Shown here: in pieces, positions 17,544 through 26,807 of the stretch
Position numbering within the stretch: the stretch's first letter is position 1
Layout: the number at the start of each line of letters is the position of its first letter
Assembly: GCF_900055185.1 (NCBI RefSeq)
Contig: NZ_FIZX01000001.1
Location: forward strand, 1,488,001 to 1,552,000
DNA: 64,000 nucleotides
Reading direction: 5' to 3'
Origin: Grimontia celer
GTDB taxonomy: Bacteria; Pseudomonadota; Gammaproteobacteria; Enterobacterales; Vibrionaceae
Made by a program: the position numbers and the translations under genes
The notes under the pieces: generated by a model
The model's input: the letters and a program-made list of their open reading frames with translations, nothing else
Database searches by the model: none
Told to the model about the DNA's origin: nothing

Positions 17544-18794
17544 ATGTCCACGCAAAATGTCAACGTTTCAAAACCCAAATATACTTTTCTCGACAAAATA
17601 AAAGCCATTGGCCCTGCTGTTGTGATTACAGGGTCATTTATCGGGCCAGGCACTGTCACTACAGCAACAAGAACAGGGGCTGATTTCGGTTATGCCCTTA
17701 TTTGGACAGTGCTGTTCGCGATTGTCGCTACCATCATCCTTCAAGAAATGGCTGCAAGACTCGGTGTGGTTACCCGCAAAGGCCTTTCAGAAGCTATCTC
17801 TTCTGCGTTTGAGAATCACACAGCGAGATACTTGATTCGAGGGCTCGTTGGCACCGCCATTCCCCTCGGATGTATTGCTTATATGGGCGGCGATCTAACT
17901 GGCTCTGCCGCCGGGTTATCGACACTGACAGGTGTTTCGACCCAAATTCTTGGTCCACTCGTGGGTATCGCAATTTTAGTGCTGATTAACTTCGGCCCTT
18001 TTGAGCTGATTGAAAAGGTCTTGATGGTGCTTGTTGCCACCATGGCTGTCGTATTTCTGATTTCCATGTTTGCCGTTGGACCTGAATGGTCAGAAGTGGC
18101 AGCTGGTTTGGTTCCGAGCATTCCTGAAGGTGGAATGTTTCTGGTTCTTGGCTTAATTGGCACCACGATTGTTCCATACAACTTTTTTGTTCACGCTATT
18201 AACGCCAGAAAAGCATTCAGCAGTACTGATCAACTCGAACTGTCCAAGCTCGATATTATCGTAGCCATTACCATTGGTGGGTTGATTACAGCAGCTGTGA
18301 TGATTACGGCTGGCACGGTAATTCGTGGGGCTTCGGTGGAAAGTATCGCTACGATGGCTCAGGCGCTAGAGCCCGTGCTCGGGGACTATGCGAAAATCTT
18401 TCTGAGTGTTGGTTTGATTGCAGCAGGATTGTCCTCCGCCATCGTCACACCGTTGGGTGCATCGTATGTTCTGGCAGGACTGTTTGGTTGGAAATACGAC
18501 AAGTCAGATAAGCGTTTCTTCTACACCAACCTTTCCATCTTAATCTTTGGCATATTTATTTCGGCGACAGGATTAAACCCTGTGTTTGTGATTATCTCGG
18601 CGCAGGTACTCAATGGAATTATTTTGCCAATAGCGGTGATCCTTTTGGTCATGATCACCAGCCAGTCGCGCTTCATGCGTCAATTCGTGAATGGGAAGGT
18701 GTCATTGTGCCTAGGCATACTGATTAGTTTGGTGACCTTGTTCCTGGGCTTGAAAAGCTTTATTTCCACTGTATCCGCACTCGCAGGAAGCTGA
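17544..18794 (+). CDS. Nramp-family-like transporter lacking canonical metal ligands
   Basis: 416 residues with about eleven membrane helices and the Nramp fold. In classical Nramp proteins the first helix has DPGN and the sixth has MPHN, which hold Mn(II)/Fe(II). Here the corresponding stretches read Gly34-Pro-Gly-Thr37 and Val210-Pro-Tyr-Asn213, so the aspartate, methionine and histidine are gone. Metal transport of the usual kind is therefore doubtful. An AAGGAGG ribosome-binding site precedes the ATG. It follows the ectC-like gene in the same direction, so its substrate may be linked to that enzyme. Confidence 0.82.
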   Translation: MSTQNVNVSKPKYTFLDKIKAIGPAVVITGSFIGPGTVTTATRTGADFGYALIWTVLFAIVATIILQEMAARLGVVTRKGLSEAISSAFENHTARYLIRGLVGTAIPLGCIAYMGGDLTGSAAGLSTLTGVSTQILGPLVGIAILVLINFGPFELIEKVLMVLVATMAVVFLISMFAVGPEWSEVAAGLVPSIPEGGMFLVLGLIGTTIVPYNFFVHAINARKAFSSTDQLELSKLDIIVAITIGGLITAAVMITAGTVIRGASVESIATMAQALEPVLGDYAKIFLSVGLIAAGLSSAIVTPLGASYVLAGLFGWKYDKSDKRFFYTNLSILIFGIFISATGLNPVFVIISAQVLNGIILPIAVILLVMITSQSRFMRQFVNGKVSLCLGILISLVTLFLGLKSFISTVSALAGS

Positions 18795-18863
18795 TAGCCC
18801 AAGTAAAAATAAGAACCGCAGGACTGTGACATGTCTAACAAGCGGCACCGAGCCCAATATTTT

Positions 18864-18881
18864 GCAGCCTTGTTGGGCTGC
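18864..18881 (+). terminator. Rho-independent terminator after the Nramp-like gene
   Basis: Arms GCAGCC / GGCTGC around TTGTTG, followed by six T. Confidence 0.85.
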
Positions 18882-18897
18882 TTTTTTAATGTACAGA

Positions 18898-19203
18898 TCA
18901 TTCAAAGACTGGGCGGAAAAAACTGCGCTCGTAACTGATAATACAAGCAGTCTCTGCTGCGAACTCGAAAGCCGCTTTGCAGGCCTCATCATCAAAAGAT
19001 TTGGTTCGATATACTTCGTATCCCGCCAGGCTCGGAAACGTGAACAACGCCAGTGCGATATTATTCGCCCCCTCAGAAGGCAGAAAATAGCCGTTATGTT
19101 GACCGCCAAACTTGTTCACCAAAGGAATCCACATTTTGGCATATTGCTCGAACTCTGCCGTTTTCGTCGGGTCGATGACATACCTCAGATAACACGTAAC
19201 CAT
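18898..19203 (-). CDS. NIPSNAP family protein
   Basis: 101 residues from the ATG at 19203, which has GGGAGAG upstream; a start at 19224 is possible. The ferredoxin-like alpha/beta pattern (VTCYLRYVIDPTKTAEFEQYAKMW, then RSFFRP at the end) matches NIPSNAP-type small proteins. No enzymatic function is established. Confidence 0.78.
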   Translation of the reverse strand: MVTCYLRYVIDPTKTAEFEQYAKMWIPLVNKFGGQHNGYFLPSEGANNIALALFTFPSLAGYEVYRTKSFDDEACKAAFEFAAETACIISYERSFFRPVFE

Positions 19204-19242
19204 CTCACTCTCCCTGTTTATCACGTCGTTTTGTTACTGGCA

Positions 19243-19551
19243 TTAGCGGTTTTCAGGCGCAATATGTTTAAACTGCTCACCAAATGCTTTGAGTTCTTCA
19301 ATGGTGTAAGGCGTATGCACCCGCTTAGTTGAAGGCAATTGATGATGAATACTCAACCCTTCACGCCGCGCTGTTTTCGGGCGAATAGGTCTAGGCATAA
19401 ATCCACCGCCACAGTTTGGGCAAACGTTAGAAAGAATGTCTTCAACACAGGTCGCACAAAAAGTGCATTCGTAAGTACAAATCATCGCCTCGGTTGATTC
19501 TGGTGGCAGGTCTTTATCGCAGCATTCGCAGTTAGGTCTGATTTCCAGCAT
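19243..19551 (-). CDS. DUF1272 zinc-ribbon-like protein
   Basis: 102 residues from the ATG at 19551, preferred over 19599 because AAGGGA precedes it and known members begin MLE(I/L)RPNCE. Cysteine pairs CECC (8-11), CTYECTFCATC and CPNC suit two zinc sites. About 40 residues after the last cysteine pair are variable. Function unknown. Confidence 0.82.
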   Translation of the reverse strand: MLEIRPNCECCDKDLPPESTEAMICTYECTFCATCVEDILSNVCPNCGGGFMPRPIRPKTARREGLSIHHQLPSTKRVHTPYTIEELKAFGEQFKHIAPENR

Positions 19552-19846
19552 AGGCAGTTCCCTTTTATCAACGTGGTGCGTCAGTGCAATCACTTTCATC
19601 AGATACTACCTACTGGCGATTCTTAATCCACGGAAAGAAACATCAATTTTTCTGCAGGGTATTGATAAGAAGAATAAAAACTGCAACCCATGACATTCAT
19701 CCGGTGAATTGTAGAGCCATGTATCATTCCCTCAGTTACATTGCTTACCCTATCCGCAAAAACACCTCTATCTCATTGAAACAACTTAACGAGTTACATA
19801 TAGATGTCACAGCACAGTTTTTAATCATTTGAATGAGAGAAGTGAA

Positions 19847-21064
19847 ATGACAACTGCACCGCCCAACCCAGCAGAACGGATACTCAGTCTCGATGTCATC
19901 CGCGGCATCGCGATTCTTGGCATTTTGTTTATGAACATTTTCGCCCAGCAGGCTTTGCCGGCTCTGGCGCTACATGCTCCAGATTGGCAAGGGACGGCGA
20001 CTGATATGGATATGGCGGTGTATACCTTCCAAGCCATATTCCTTGATGGACGCTTTATGAGCCTGTTCAGTCTGCTATTTGGGGTTGGCTTGGTCATTCA
20101 AACGGAGAGTTGGCAGCGCAAACAGCAATCTGCGGGCAAGTGGATTTCACGACGACTGTTTTGGCTTGCTGTGATTGGTTTACTTCATGCAGCTTTCATT
20201 TGGCCGGGTGATGTCCTGTTTGTTTATGCCGTTACAGGTCTTGTTCTCTTCCGCGCCGCTAACTGGCGAGCCCGCACCCAGCTCATTTTGGGTGTTTTCT
20301 TCTTTTCATTAGCCGCATTGCTCTTTTTAGCGCTTTCCGCAGCTATTGCATTTGCGCCGCCGGAAGAAACCCCGCCTCCTATTATGGGCACCTACCTTCC
20401 CGTTTCTCCAAGCAAAGCTGCCGAACTAATTCAAACCACCACTGGCAACTACTTTTTTGAACAGATACCTTTGCGTTTAGAAATGTATTTCCGCGTTTAT
20501 ATATCGGGCTTACCCGTGCTCATGTTCCACGTCGGTGGTCTGATGTTGATTGGCATGGGGCTGTACAAAACAGGTTTCTTCAATTCATCAAAACGTTTAA
20601 TTGTCTGGTGTGTGGTCGGCGCTTTAACCGCTTTTGCATCGGCATTTTTAGTGAACTTCAGAGGCGAAATCGGCTTCAACGAAGAGCTAGGCTTGGCATT
20701 GCAGTTGCTCAACATGTCCATGTCTCCACTCCTCTCATTGTGCTATGCCAAACTGCTGATATGGTTAGTGGAAAGACGGTCGGACATTGTTCAGCCTTTC
20801 GCTGCCTGCGGGCGCATGGCATTTACGCTATATCTTTCGCAATCATTCATTGCCGTGGCGATTTTCCACTGGCTACTTCCAGACCTGTACGGCACGTTAA
20901 ACCGCGCCCCATTGATTGGCATCGTTGTGATAATGAGTGTGGTTCAAGTGCTGTTTGCCAACTACTGGCTGAAACATCACCGAATGGGGCCACTTGAGAA
21001 GATTTGGAGACGGTTGGCGCTGGGTAAGAAAATGACTTTAGGGATGAGTCAGGCAAAGGTCTAA
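19847..21064 (+). CDS. DUF418 family membrane protein
   Basis: 405 residues from the ATG at 19847; a TTG at 19829 is in frame but less likely. It starts with the family signature RILSLDVIRGIAILGILFMNI, has about ten membrane helices, and the C-terminal DUF418 domain with GRMAFTLYLSQSF and the terminal GPLEKIWR. Family members are inner-membrane proteins of uncertain role, related to acyltransferase-type membrane proteins. Confidence 0.85.
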   Translation: MTTAPPNPAERILSLDVIRGIAILGILFMNIFAQQALPALALHAPDWQGTATDMDMAVYTFQAIFLDGRFMSLFSLLFGVGLVIQTESWQRKQQSAGKWISRRLFWLAVIGLLHAAFIWPGDVLFVYAVTGLVLFRAANWRARTQLILGVFFFSLAALLFLALSAAIAFAPPEETPPPIMGTYLPVSPSKAAELIQTTTGNYFFEQIPLRLEMYFRVYISGLPVLMFHVGGLMLIGMGLYKTGFFNSSKRLIVWCVVGALTAFASAFLVNFRGEIGFNEELGLALQLLNMSMSPLLSLCYAKLLIWLVERRSDIVQPFAACGRMAFTLYLSQSFIAVAIFHWLLPDLYGTLNRAPLIGIVVIMSVVQVLFANYWLKHHRMGPLEKIWRRLALGKKMTLGMSQAKV

Positions 21065-21089
21065 TCTCCGTTCTGATAAGAGTGATCTT

Positions 21090-21118
21090 GCCGCCTTTAG
21101 TTCGTTATACAAGGCGGC
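21090..21118 (+). terminator. Hairpin after the DUF418 gene
   Basis: Arms GCCGCCTT / AAGGCGGC with a 13-base loop; no T run follows, so this is a weaker terminator call. Confidence 0.5.
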
Positions 21119-21241
21119 ATAGAGTTACTGTTCCAAACACCAATTCAACCCAACCATAAAAGTGTTCGTACTAATTTCCTCCAATCAACCATTTGAAAAA
21201 TAATAAAATATTATGATTTACCAACAGGTTTGAAAGCAGCC

Positions 21242-21781
21242 TTAATTACATAAGCTGGAAGATATTTGATCTTCGGTAATGGATGACAATTCTTTTGATA
21301 AAACAAACTTTCCACTCTCTATTATTATCTCAGTCCCCTGTAAAGAGTCATAAAGAACTAAGCTAACACTACCGAACGTGTTCATTTCCCAAGCTAGTCT
21401 GCTGCCTTCAACTTCTGTATAGAATTGTAGTGTGTTCTCATCATATTGAAGTTGCGTGTCATTTAGTAGGTAATTTGTGTCATTTTGAATTGCTTTTCGA
21501 TAGCAACTCAAACCATTATCATACGAGTCCCCCAGATAATTGTAAGCTGTAATTTTTCCTTCATTATCAATAAATAAAACATTTTCATTATTGAAATGAT
21601 TTGCTGCGTAAACACCTGACACGGATGCAAAGTCAGTCCCACTACCGCCATTGTCAACCGAATCAGTCGAAGCATCTGTACCACCAGAACTCCCTCCACA
21701 ACCAAACAAAAAAGCGCCAGACAGGATCAAAATAAAAATACTATTAAATTTCAAAAAATTACCTCTTAAGTGGATTTTCAC
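21242..21781 (-). CDS. Hypothetical lipoprotein
   Basis: 179 residues, AT-rich compared with its neighbours. The N terminus is a lipoprotein signal with a lipobox LFGC near residue 28, followed by a Gly/Ser/Asp-rich linker (about 29-50). The rest is beta-rich with no motif I recognise. AT content and isolation suggest a recently acquired gene. Confidence 0.7.
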   Translation of the reverse strand: MKIHLRGNFLKFNSIFILILSGAFLFGCGGSSGGTDASTDSVDNGGSGTDFASVSGVYAANHFNNENVLFIDNEGKITAYNYLGDSYDNGLSCYRKAIQNDTNYLLNDTQLQYDENTLQFYTEVEGSRLAWEMNTFGSVSLVLYDSLQGTEIIIESGKFVLSKELSSITEDQISSSLCN

Positions 21782-21951
21782 TAATCTAGGAATCTCAAAA
21801 AAGTTAAAACTCTATAACTTGAGAAGGGATGTAATATCGCAGTAAATGGTAGGAAAGGCCAAGCAATCACACTATTAAGCGAGATTAATTGCGACATTCA
21901 AAACAAAATTATTCACTTAATCAAAGGTGCCTCATGTAGGATACACATATT

Positions 21952-22854
21952 TCACTCCAACCATTCCCGATGCGCTTTCTCCGCATCACCCAGATAATCC
22001 AAAATCCAGTTCACCGCCGGGTTTTCTTTATCGGAGCGCCATGCAATACAACAGGGACTTTTAGCGGGAGGCTCTACCAGTGTTTTCTCAACCAACTCGC
22101 CACTTGCTAGATAAGGCTGAGCCATATGTGATGGCATGGCTCCGATCCCTAACCCTGAGCGAAAACACTGAATGGCGCTATGCCAGTTGGGTACAGTGAG
22201 GCGACGCTGGTTGTCGAGCAGCCAGGTGGCACGTTTGGGAAGAATGCGGGAGGTGTCTTCAAGACAAATTGCAGGGTAAGTCAGCAGTTGGTCATGTCTG
22301 AGTGGCTCAGGCTCTGCCGCCAAAGGGTGGTCTTTCGAAACCACAAACCGCCAGGTGAGAATCCCCATATCTCGATAGCTCAGGTTTCCGCTCACTGGCA
22401 CAGCTGCTGTCGCGCCTATCGCAATATCTGCCCTATCGTATGCCAGTGCATCCCACACGCCATTGAACACTTCCATGGTCAGCAGCAATTCCACGTCAGG
22501 GAAAGCATCGTAGAAGTCCCGGACTAATGAATCGACACGATCTTCACGCACCACGTTATCAAGTGCCAGAGAGACACTTCGTGTCCAACCATTAGCAACA
22601 CGCTGGGTTTGATCGCGAATTTCATCCATCCGCTTCATCAAGTCTCTTGCCTGTTGCACAAAGAACTCGCCAGCGGGTGTGAGTTTGACTGAGCGGTGTA
22701 ATCGCTCAAATAAATTCACAGCAAGCTTCTCTTCCATCTGCCTGACGGTGTAGCTCACCGCGCTGGGTACTTTGTGCAATTCTTCGGCTGCGGCGGAAAA
22801 GCCACCACGACGTGCAACGGCATCGATAACTTGCAGATCTTGATAGGAAAACAT
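21952..22854 (-). CDS. punR: LysR family regulator PunR
   Basis: 300 residues from the ATG at 22854; a TTG at 22878 is in frame. It matches E. coli PunR (YdhB) along its length as I recall that protein, for example VIDAVARRGGFSAAAEELHKVPSAVSYTVRQMEEKLAV, FNGVWDAL, IAIGAT and ILDYLGD. PunR activates the divergent transporter gene punC in response to purine nucleosides. The pair is arranged here as in E. coli. Confidence 0.87.
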   Translation of the reverse strand: MFSYQDLQVIDAVARRGGFSAAAEELHKVPSAVSYTVRQMEEKLAVNLFERLHRSVKLTPAGEFFVQQARDLMKRMDEIRDQTQRVANGWTRSVSLALDNVVREDRVDSLVRDFYDAFPDVELLLTMEVFNGVWDALAYDRADIAIGATAAVPVSGNLSYRDMGILTWRFVVSKDHPLAAEPEPLRHDQLLTYPAICLEDTSRILPKRATWLLDNQRRLTVPNWHSAIQCFRSGLGIGAMPSHMAQPYLASGELVEKTLVEPPAKSPCCIAWRSDKENPAVNWILDYLGDAEKAHREWLE

Positions 22855-22954
22855 ACGAATCAAATTTTTTGAAAGCAATGTGGAAATTTTAGCGTTTCAC
22901 AGCGCTTTTCGCTAGCAGTAGACTGCGCGCATATTGCAACAACGGATAAGTAAA

Positions 22955-24166
22955 ATGAAAAATACTGTTCCTATGACAACAATGATTTGGTTTGCTGGTC
23001 TGAGCATGCTCGGTTTTCTGGCGACTGATATGTACCTGCCCGCTTTTGAAAACATCCGCCTTGAGATGGGTACAACTCAATCCATGATTGGTTTGTCGCT
23101 GACCGTGTTCCTGTTGGGCATGGCGCTGGGTCAAATCGTTTATGGCCCACTATCTGATCGCATTGGCCGCATTAAAGTGCTGGTAGGCGGTATGGCACTG
23201 TTCAGTGCTGCAACAGTAGCCTGTTTTATGGCCGACAGCATTGAAGTGTTCCTGGCTGCACGTTTTGTACAGGCACTGGGTGCGTGTTCTGCTTCTGTGA
23301 TTTGGCAAGCGGTAGTTATCGACCGTTATGACAGCAAAACGTCTCAACGTGTGTTCGCCACCATCATGCCGTTGGTCGCTCTGTCTCCTGCCCTTGCACC
23401 ACTGGCAGGTGCGGCACTGGAGTCTCAGTTTGGCTGGCGCAGCATCTTCATCGCACTGGTTGCCTTGGGCGCGGTATTGGTGATCACAACCCTGCGTCAG
23501 AAAGAAAGTGCGCCGGCAGTCAACAGCGACGAGAAGCTGGGTGCGAAACTGGTTAGCGATTACAAGAACATCATCAACTCGCGCAAGTTCGTTGGCAACA
23601 TGCTGGTATTCGCAGGCTGTTCCGCAGCGTTCTTTGCTTGGCTGACTGGCTCTCCCTTCGTGATGACAGAAATGGGTTACAGCGGCGCTGACATCGGCAT
23701 GAGCTATGTTCCACAAACTATCGCGTTCATTGTCGGTGGTTACAGCTGTCGTGCACTCTTGAACAAGTTTGATGGTTCTGTGCTTCTGCCGTGGTTCGTG
23801 GGCCTGTTCATCGCGAGTGTTTCAATCATTTTCGTGGTGTCTTGGCAGACTGATGTGACCAACATCTGGCCGGTACTGATCCCATTCTGCTTCCTGGCTG
23901 CGGCTAACGGTGCGATTTACCCAATCGTGGTAAACAAAGCGCTGGAAGAATTCAAAACCTGCAGCGCAACGGCAGCGGGTCTGCTGAACTTCCTGCAGAC
24001 GATGATCTGTTTCGTGGCAAGTGGTGTGGTATCTGCATTGGCAATCCACGGTCTGTTGACGGTATCAGCGGTGATGATGGGAGCTGGCGCGAGTGTGGCG
24101 CTGGGTCTGATGCTGAGCTGGAACGTTAACCGCGTAGCAATTGAAGATAACGCGCAAGCAGCTTAA
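22955..24166 (+). CDS. punC: MFS purine nucleoside transporter PunC
   Basis: 403 residues from the ATG at 22955, with twelve membrane helices of the DHA1 (Bcr/CflA) drug-transporter branch. It aligns with E. coli PunC (YdhC): WFAGLSMLGFLATDMYLPAF, SDRIGR, VIWQAVV, FFAWLTGSPF, SYVPQTIAFIVGGY, NGAIYPIVV. It imports purine nucleosides such as adenosine in E. coli. The punR regulator is divergent with about 100 bases between starts. Confidence 0.87.
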   Translation: MKNTVPMTTMIWFAGLSMLGFLATDMYLPAFENIRLEMGTTQSMIGLSLTVFLLGMALGQIVYGPLSDRIGRIKVLVGGMALFSAATVACFMADSIEVFLAARFVQALGACSASVIWQAVVIDRYDSKTSQRVFATIMPLVALSPALAPLAGAALESQFGWRSIFIALVALGAVLVITTLRQKESAPAVNSDEKLGAKLVSDYKNIINSRKFVGNMLVFAGCSAAFFAWLTGSPFVMTEMGYSGADIGMSYVPQTIAFIVGGYSCRALLNKFDGSVLLPWFVGLFIASVSIIFVVSWQTDVTNIWPVLIPFCFLAAANGAIYPIVVNKALEEFKTCSATAAGLLNFLQTMICFVASGVVSALAIHGLLTVSAVMMGAGASVALGLMLSWNVNRVAIEDNAQAA

Positions 24167-24182
24167 GCATCGCTCCAATTTA

Positions 24183-24214
24183 AAACACCGCCTGCGGTTT
24201 CGTGGGCGGTGTTT
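24183..24214. terminator. Bidirectional terminator between punC and a LysR gene
   Basis: Ten-base arms AAACACCGCC / GGCGGTGTTT with a 12-base loop, followed by a T-rich tract. Confidence 0.85.
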
Positions 24215-24244
24215 TTGTTTTTAGGTTTAAGCTTACCCTCTTCT

Positions 24245-25138
24245 TTATTCGTTCCACTCTTTGAAATGTTCGAGTAGATGGTCGATAGCGAGACGGGCCT
24301 TAAGGGGTAAGAATCGACGGTTTTGATACACCACCCAAGAGGTAATGTTCTTCGTCCAGTAAGGTTCGAGAACAGGCACCAAGCTCCCCTCTTCAACCGC
24401 TTTTAGAAAGCTGCTTTTTGGCATATAGCCAATGCCTAGTCCCACTTTACAAGCTTCAACCATGGCATTCGCATTGTTGCATCGGAAACGGCCAGATACC
24501 TTTATCGGCGTCTCTTTACCATTCCTTTCGAAGAGCCAGGTGTCGTTATTGGTAATGAGGCATGAATGCTTCACCAATGCTTGGGGATTCTCTGGCTCCC
24601 CATTCGCTAAAAGATATTCTGGTGAAGCAACCGCCATCAAGTTTCTGTTTGCTAGCTTTCGTGCCACCAGCCCGGAGTCCTGCAGACGACCATAACGAAT
24701 CGCAAAATCAAAGCCGTCTTCAACAAAGTTCACGTGACGGCTACTGAAATCCAACTCGACGGCAAGATCGGGATGAAGTTTGGCGAACTCAACCAATGCA
24801 GGCGCGACAAATTGCTCAGCAAAAGAACCCGCCATACTGATTCGCAACGTTCCCTGCAAATCAAACTGCGCGCCTGTCACCATTTCATTGGCTTGGGAAA
24901 GCCCACTTACGAGCTCTTGGCATTGCAAGTAATACTGCTGCCCACTTTCCGTCAGCCTTACAGACCTTGTTGAGCGGGCAAATAACGCCGTTCCCAAACG
25001 CTCTTCCAAACGGGAAACCTGCCGGGATACATGGCTTACAGAACAGTTCAACCGCCGCGCAGCCTCACTGAATCCCTTTGCGTCAGCCACGGAGACGAAC
25101 TCAACAATACCTTCAAAACTGAGCGAGCGTTTATTCAT
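24245..25138 (-). CDS. LysR family transcriptional regulator
   Basis: 297 residues: winged helix in the first 60 (EFVSVADAKGFSEAARRLNCSVSHVSRQVSRLEERLG) and an effector-binding domain. It is divergent from the DJ-1/PfpI gene at 25266, its likely target. Confidence 0.88.
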   Translation of the reverse strand: MNKRSLSFEGIVEFVSVADAKGFSEAARRLNCSVSHVSRQVSRLEERLGTALFARSTRSVRLTESGQQYYLQCQELVSGLSQANEMVTGAQFDLQGTLRISMAGSFAEQFVAPALVEFAKLHPDLAVELDFSSRHVNFVEDGFDFAIRYGRLQDSGLVARKLANRNLMAVASPEYLLANGEPENPQALVKHSCLITNNDTWLFERNGKETPIKVSGRFRCNNANAMVEACKVGLGIGYMPKSSFLKAVEEGSLVPVLEPYWTKNITSWVVYQNRRFLPLKARLAIDHLLEHFKEWNE

Positions 25139-25265
25139 TAATTATTGCCATATAGCAAAGTCGGTTTTCCATATTAATGGATTATCACCTATATAGCGAA
25201 AGTATAGAGTGTATCCATCGAGCGACCTGACCCCCGCTCACCGATCAAGATAAAAGGATTACAGC

Positions 25266-25937
25266 ATGAAAAAGATTCTGATCATTGTTACGAATCACGC
25301 CACACTTGGAACCACAGACCAGGCGAACGGCACATACGCACCAGAGTTGACTCACGCATTGGACGTATTTCTAAAAGCTGGCTTTGCCTATGACGTTGCT
25401 TCTATAAATGGTGGCGAAGTGCCTTTCTATGGCGAAGATATGGAAGGTGACGACGTTAACAGCCGTGTTTTCAACAACGATGAATTCCAGTCTCGTGTAA
25501 AGAACACTATTCCGGTGAGCCAGTTGAATGCCGACGACTACGACGCGATTTTCTACCCAGGTGGTTTTGGTCTGCTTTCTGACCTTGCACAACATGCTCC
25601 AACGGCAAGCCTAGCAGCCAAACTTTATGAAAATGGTGGTGTTATTGGTGCAGTTTGTCACGGCCCTGCGGCTTTGTTGCCAATCACGTTGAGTAATGGT
25701 CAGCCGTTGATTGCAGACAAAACGGTGACAGCTTTTACCCGTGAAGAAGAAGTAGATTTCGGCACCATCAATGATATTCCTTTCTTGCTAGAAGAGTCTT
25801 TGACGCGAAAGGCCACAAAATACAGCAAAATCCAACCTTGGGGCGTTCACGTGATTACTGACGGCAAGTTGGTGACAGGCCAAAACCCTGCAAGTGCGCA
25901 TGGTGTAGGTGAAGTCATGGTTGAGCTTCTGAAGTAA
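25266..25937 (+). CDS. DJ-1/PfpI family (type 1 glutamine amidotransferase-like) protein
   Basis: 223 residues with the DJ-1 superfamily fold. The nucleophile elbow has Cys131-His132 in GAVCHGPAALL, with an acidic partner at Glu27. The length and YPGGFG motif suit the HchA-like branch, which includes glyoxalase III and chaperone-like proteins acting on methylglyoxal. A single-protein assignment is not safe. AAAGGA precedes the ATG. Divergent from a LysR gene. Confidence 0.82.
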   Translation: MKKILIIVTNHATLGTTDQANGTYAPELTHALDVFLKAGFAYDVASINGGEVPFYGEDMEGDDVNSRVFNNDEFQSRVKNTIPVSQLNADDYDAIFYPGGFGLLSDLAQHAPTASLAAKLYENGGVIGAVCHGPAALLPITLSNGQPLIADKTVTAFTREEEVDFGTINDIPFLLEESLTRKATKYSKIQPWGVHVITDGKLVTGQNPASAHGVGEVMVELLK

Positions 25938-26044
25938 TCTCTCCTCGAAAAGCGACAAGTGAAAATTTAAACGTCAGTGAAGAGCAAAACTACTGTCTGC
26001 TCGACACTGGCGTTTCGTTTTTGTATGCGCTTTGGAGTAACTGG

Positions 26045-26617
26045 TTAGGCTTCTCGCTGTCCCACTGCCATGATGACCCTCATATCACCCATACTAAATG
26101 GGTTCGACATAGACACCATTTTGAGGCCTGCGTTTTCGTAAGCGTCTTCAATTTCTATTGCAGAAAAACCAACACTAGAGTCACTGCTTCTCTCCCAATC
26201 CCATTGTACGAGAACCCCATTGTCGGCAAGCAACATGGTCAACAAAGCGATGGTTTCTGGGTAGTCTGGAACAAATGCCAGCGCGGATGAAGCAACAATC
26301 ACGTCGAAGCGCTGTTTGGCCTGTCGGCATTCGCGCACGAAGGCTTCATCAACAACACCTGCAATCGGAATCACGTTTGAAAGCGCTTTCCCTTCCAATA
26401 CATCAATCATCTTTGAAGCAGGATCTATTGCTGTTATGGATGCAACTTCTGGAGAGAGCTTTTCAGTAAGAAGGCCTGTGCCGCAGCCAAAATCCAAAAC
26501 GACCGCGTCCTTAATATTAATAAGTTCGCCGAGGGAGCTGAAAGCTTTCTCTGAATACACCATGACCGCTTCGTTTTCGTCCCACCCAGCGGCCAAATCA
26601 TCCCAGCTTTCGCTCAT
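26045..26617 (-). CDS. Class I SAM-dependent methyltransferase
   Basis: 190 residues with the SAM-binding loop LDFGCGTGLLTEKL (residues 40-53), the acidic end of strand 2 (AIDPAS) and a FDVIVASSAL motif 4. A TAAGGA site precedes the ATG. Substrate unknown; probably a small molecule. Confidence 0.85.
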   Translation of the reverse strand: MSESWDDLAAGWDENEAVMVYSEKAFSSLGELINIKDAVVLDFGCGTGLLTEKLSPEVASITAIDPASKMIDVLEGKALSNVIPIAGVVDEAFVRECRQAKQRFDVIVASSALAFVPDYPETIALLTMLLADNGVLVQWDWERSSDSSVGFSAIEIEDAYENAGLKMVSMSNPFSMGDMRVIMAVGQREA

Positions 26618-26746
26618 TTTTGTTTCCTTACTTCTTGATGGTTGAATATAAATGGTATGGCATTTTGTATATTGAATCTATCAAGGTGAGTCAGAAAGCA
26701 CTGAAATCGTAAGAATTAGAAAACCAGTATTGCGGAAGAAATCAAA

Positions 26747-26768
26747 AAAGCCCGCTTTTGCGGGCTTT
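26747..26768 (-). terminator. Terminator of the DUF1800-DUF1501 operon
   Basis: Perfect nine-base arms AAAGCCCGC / GCGGGCTTT around TTTT; read on the minus strand it is followed by a T-rich tract. Confidence 0.85.
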
Positions 26769-26807
26769 GAATACACAGGGGATCTGAATACGCTTTTGCG
26801 CGCTGAA

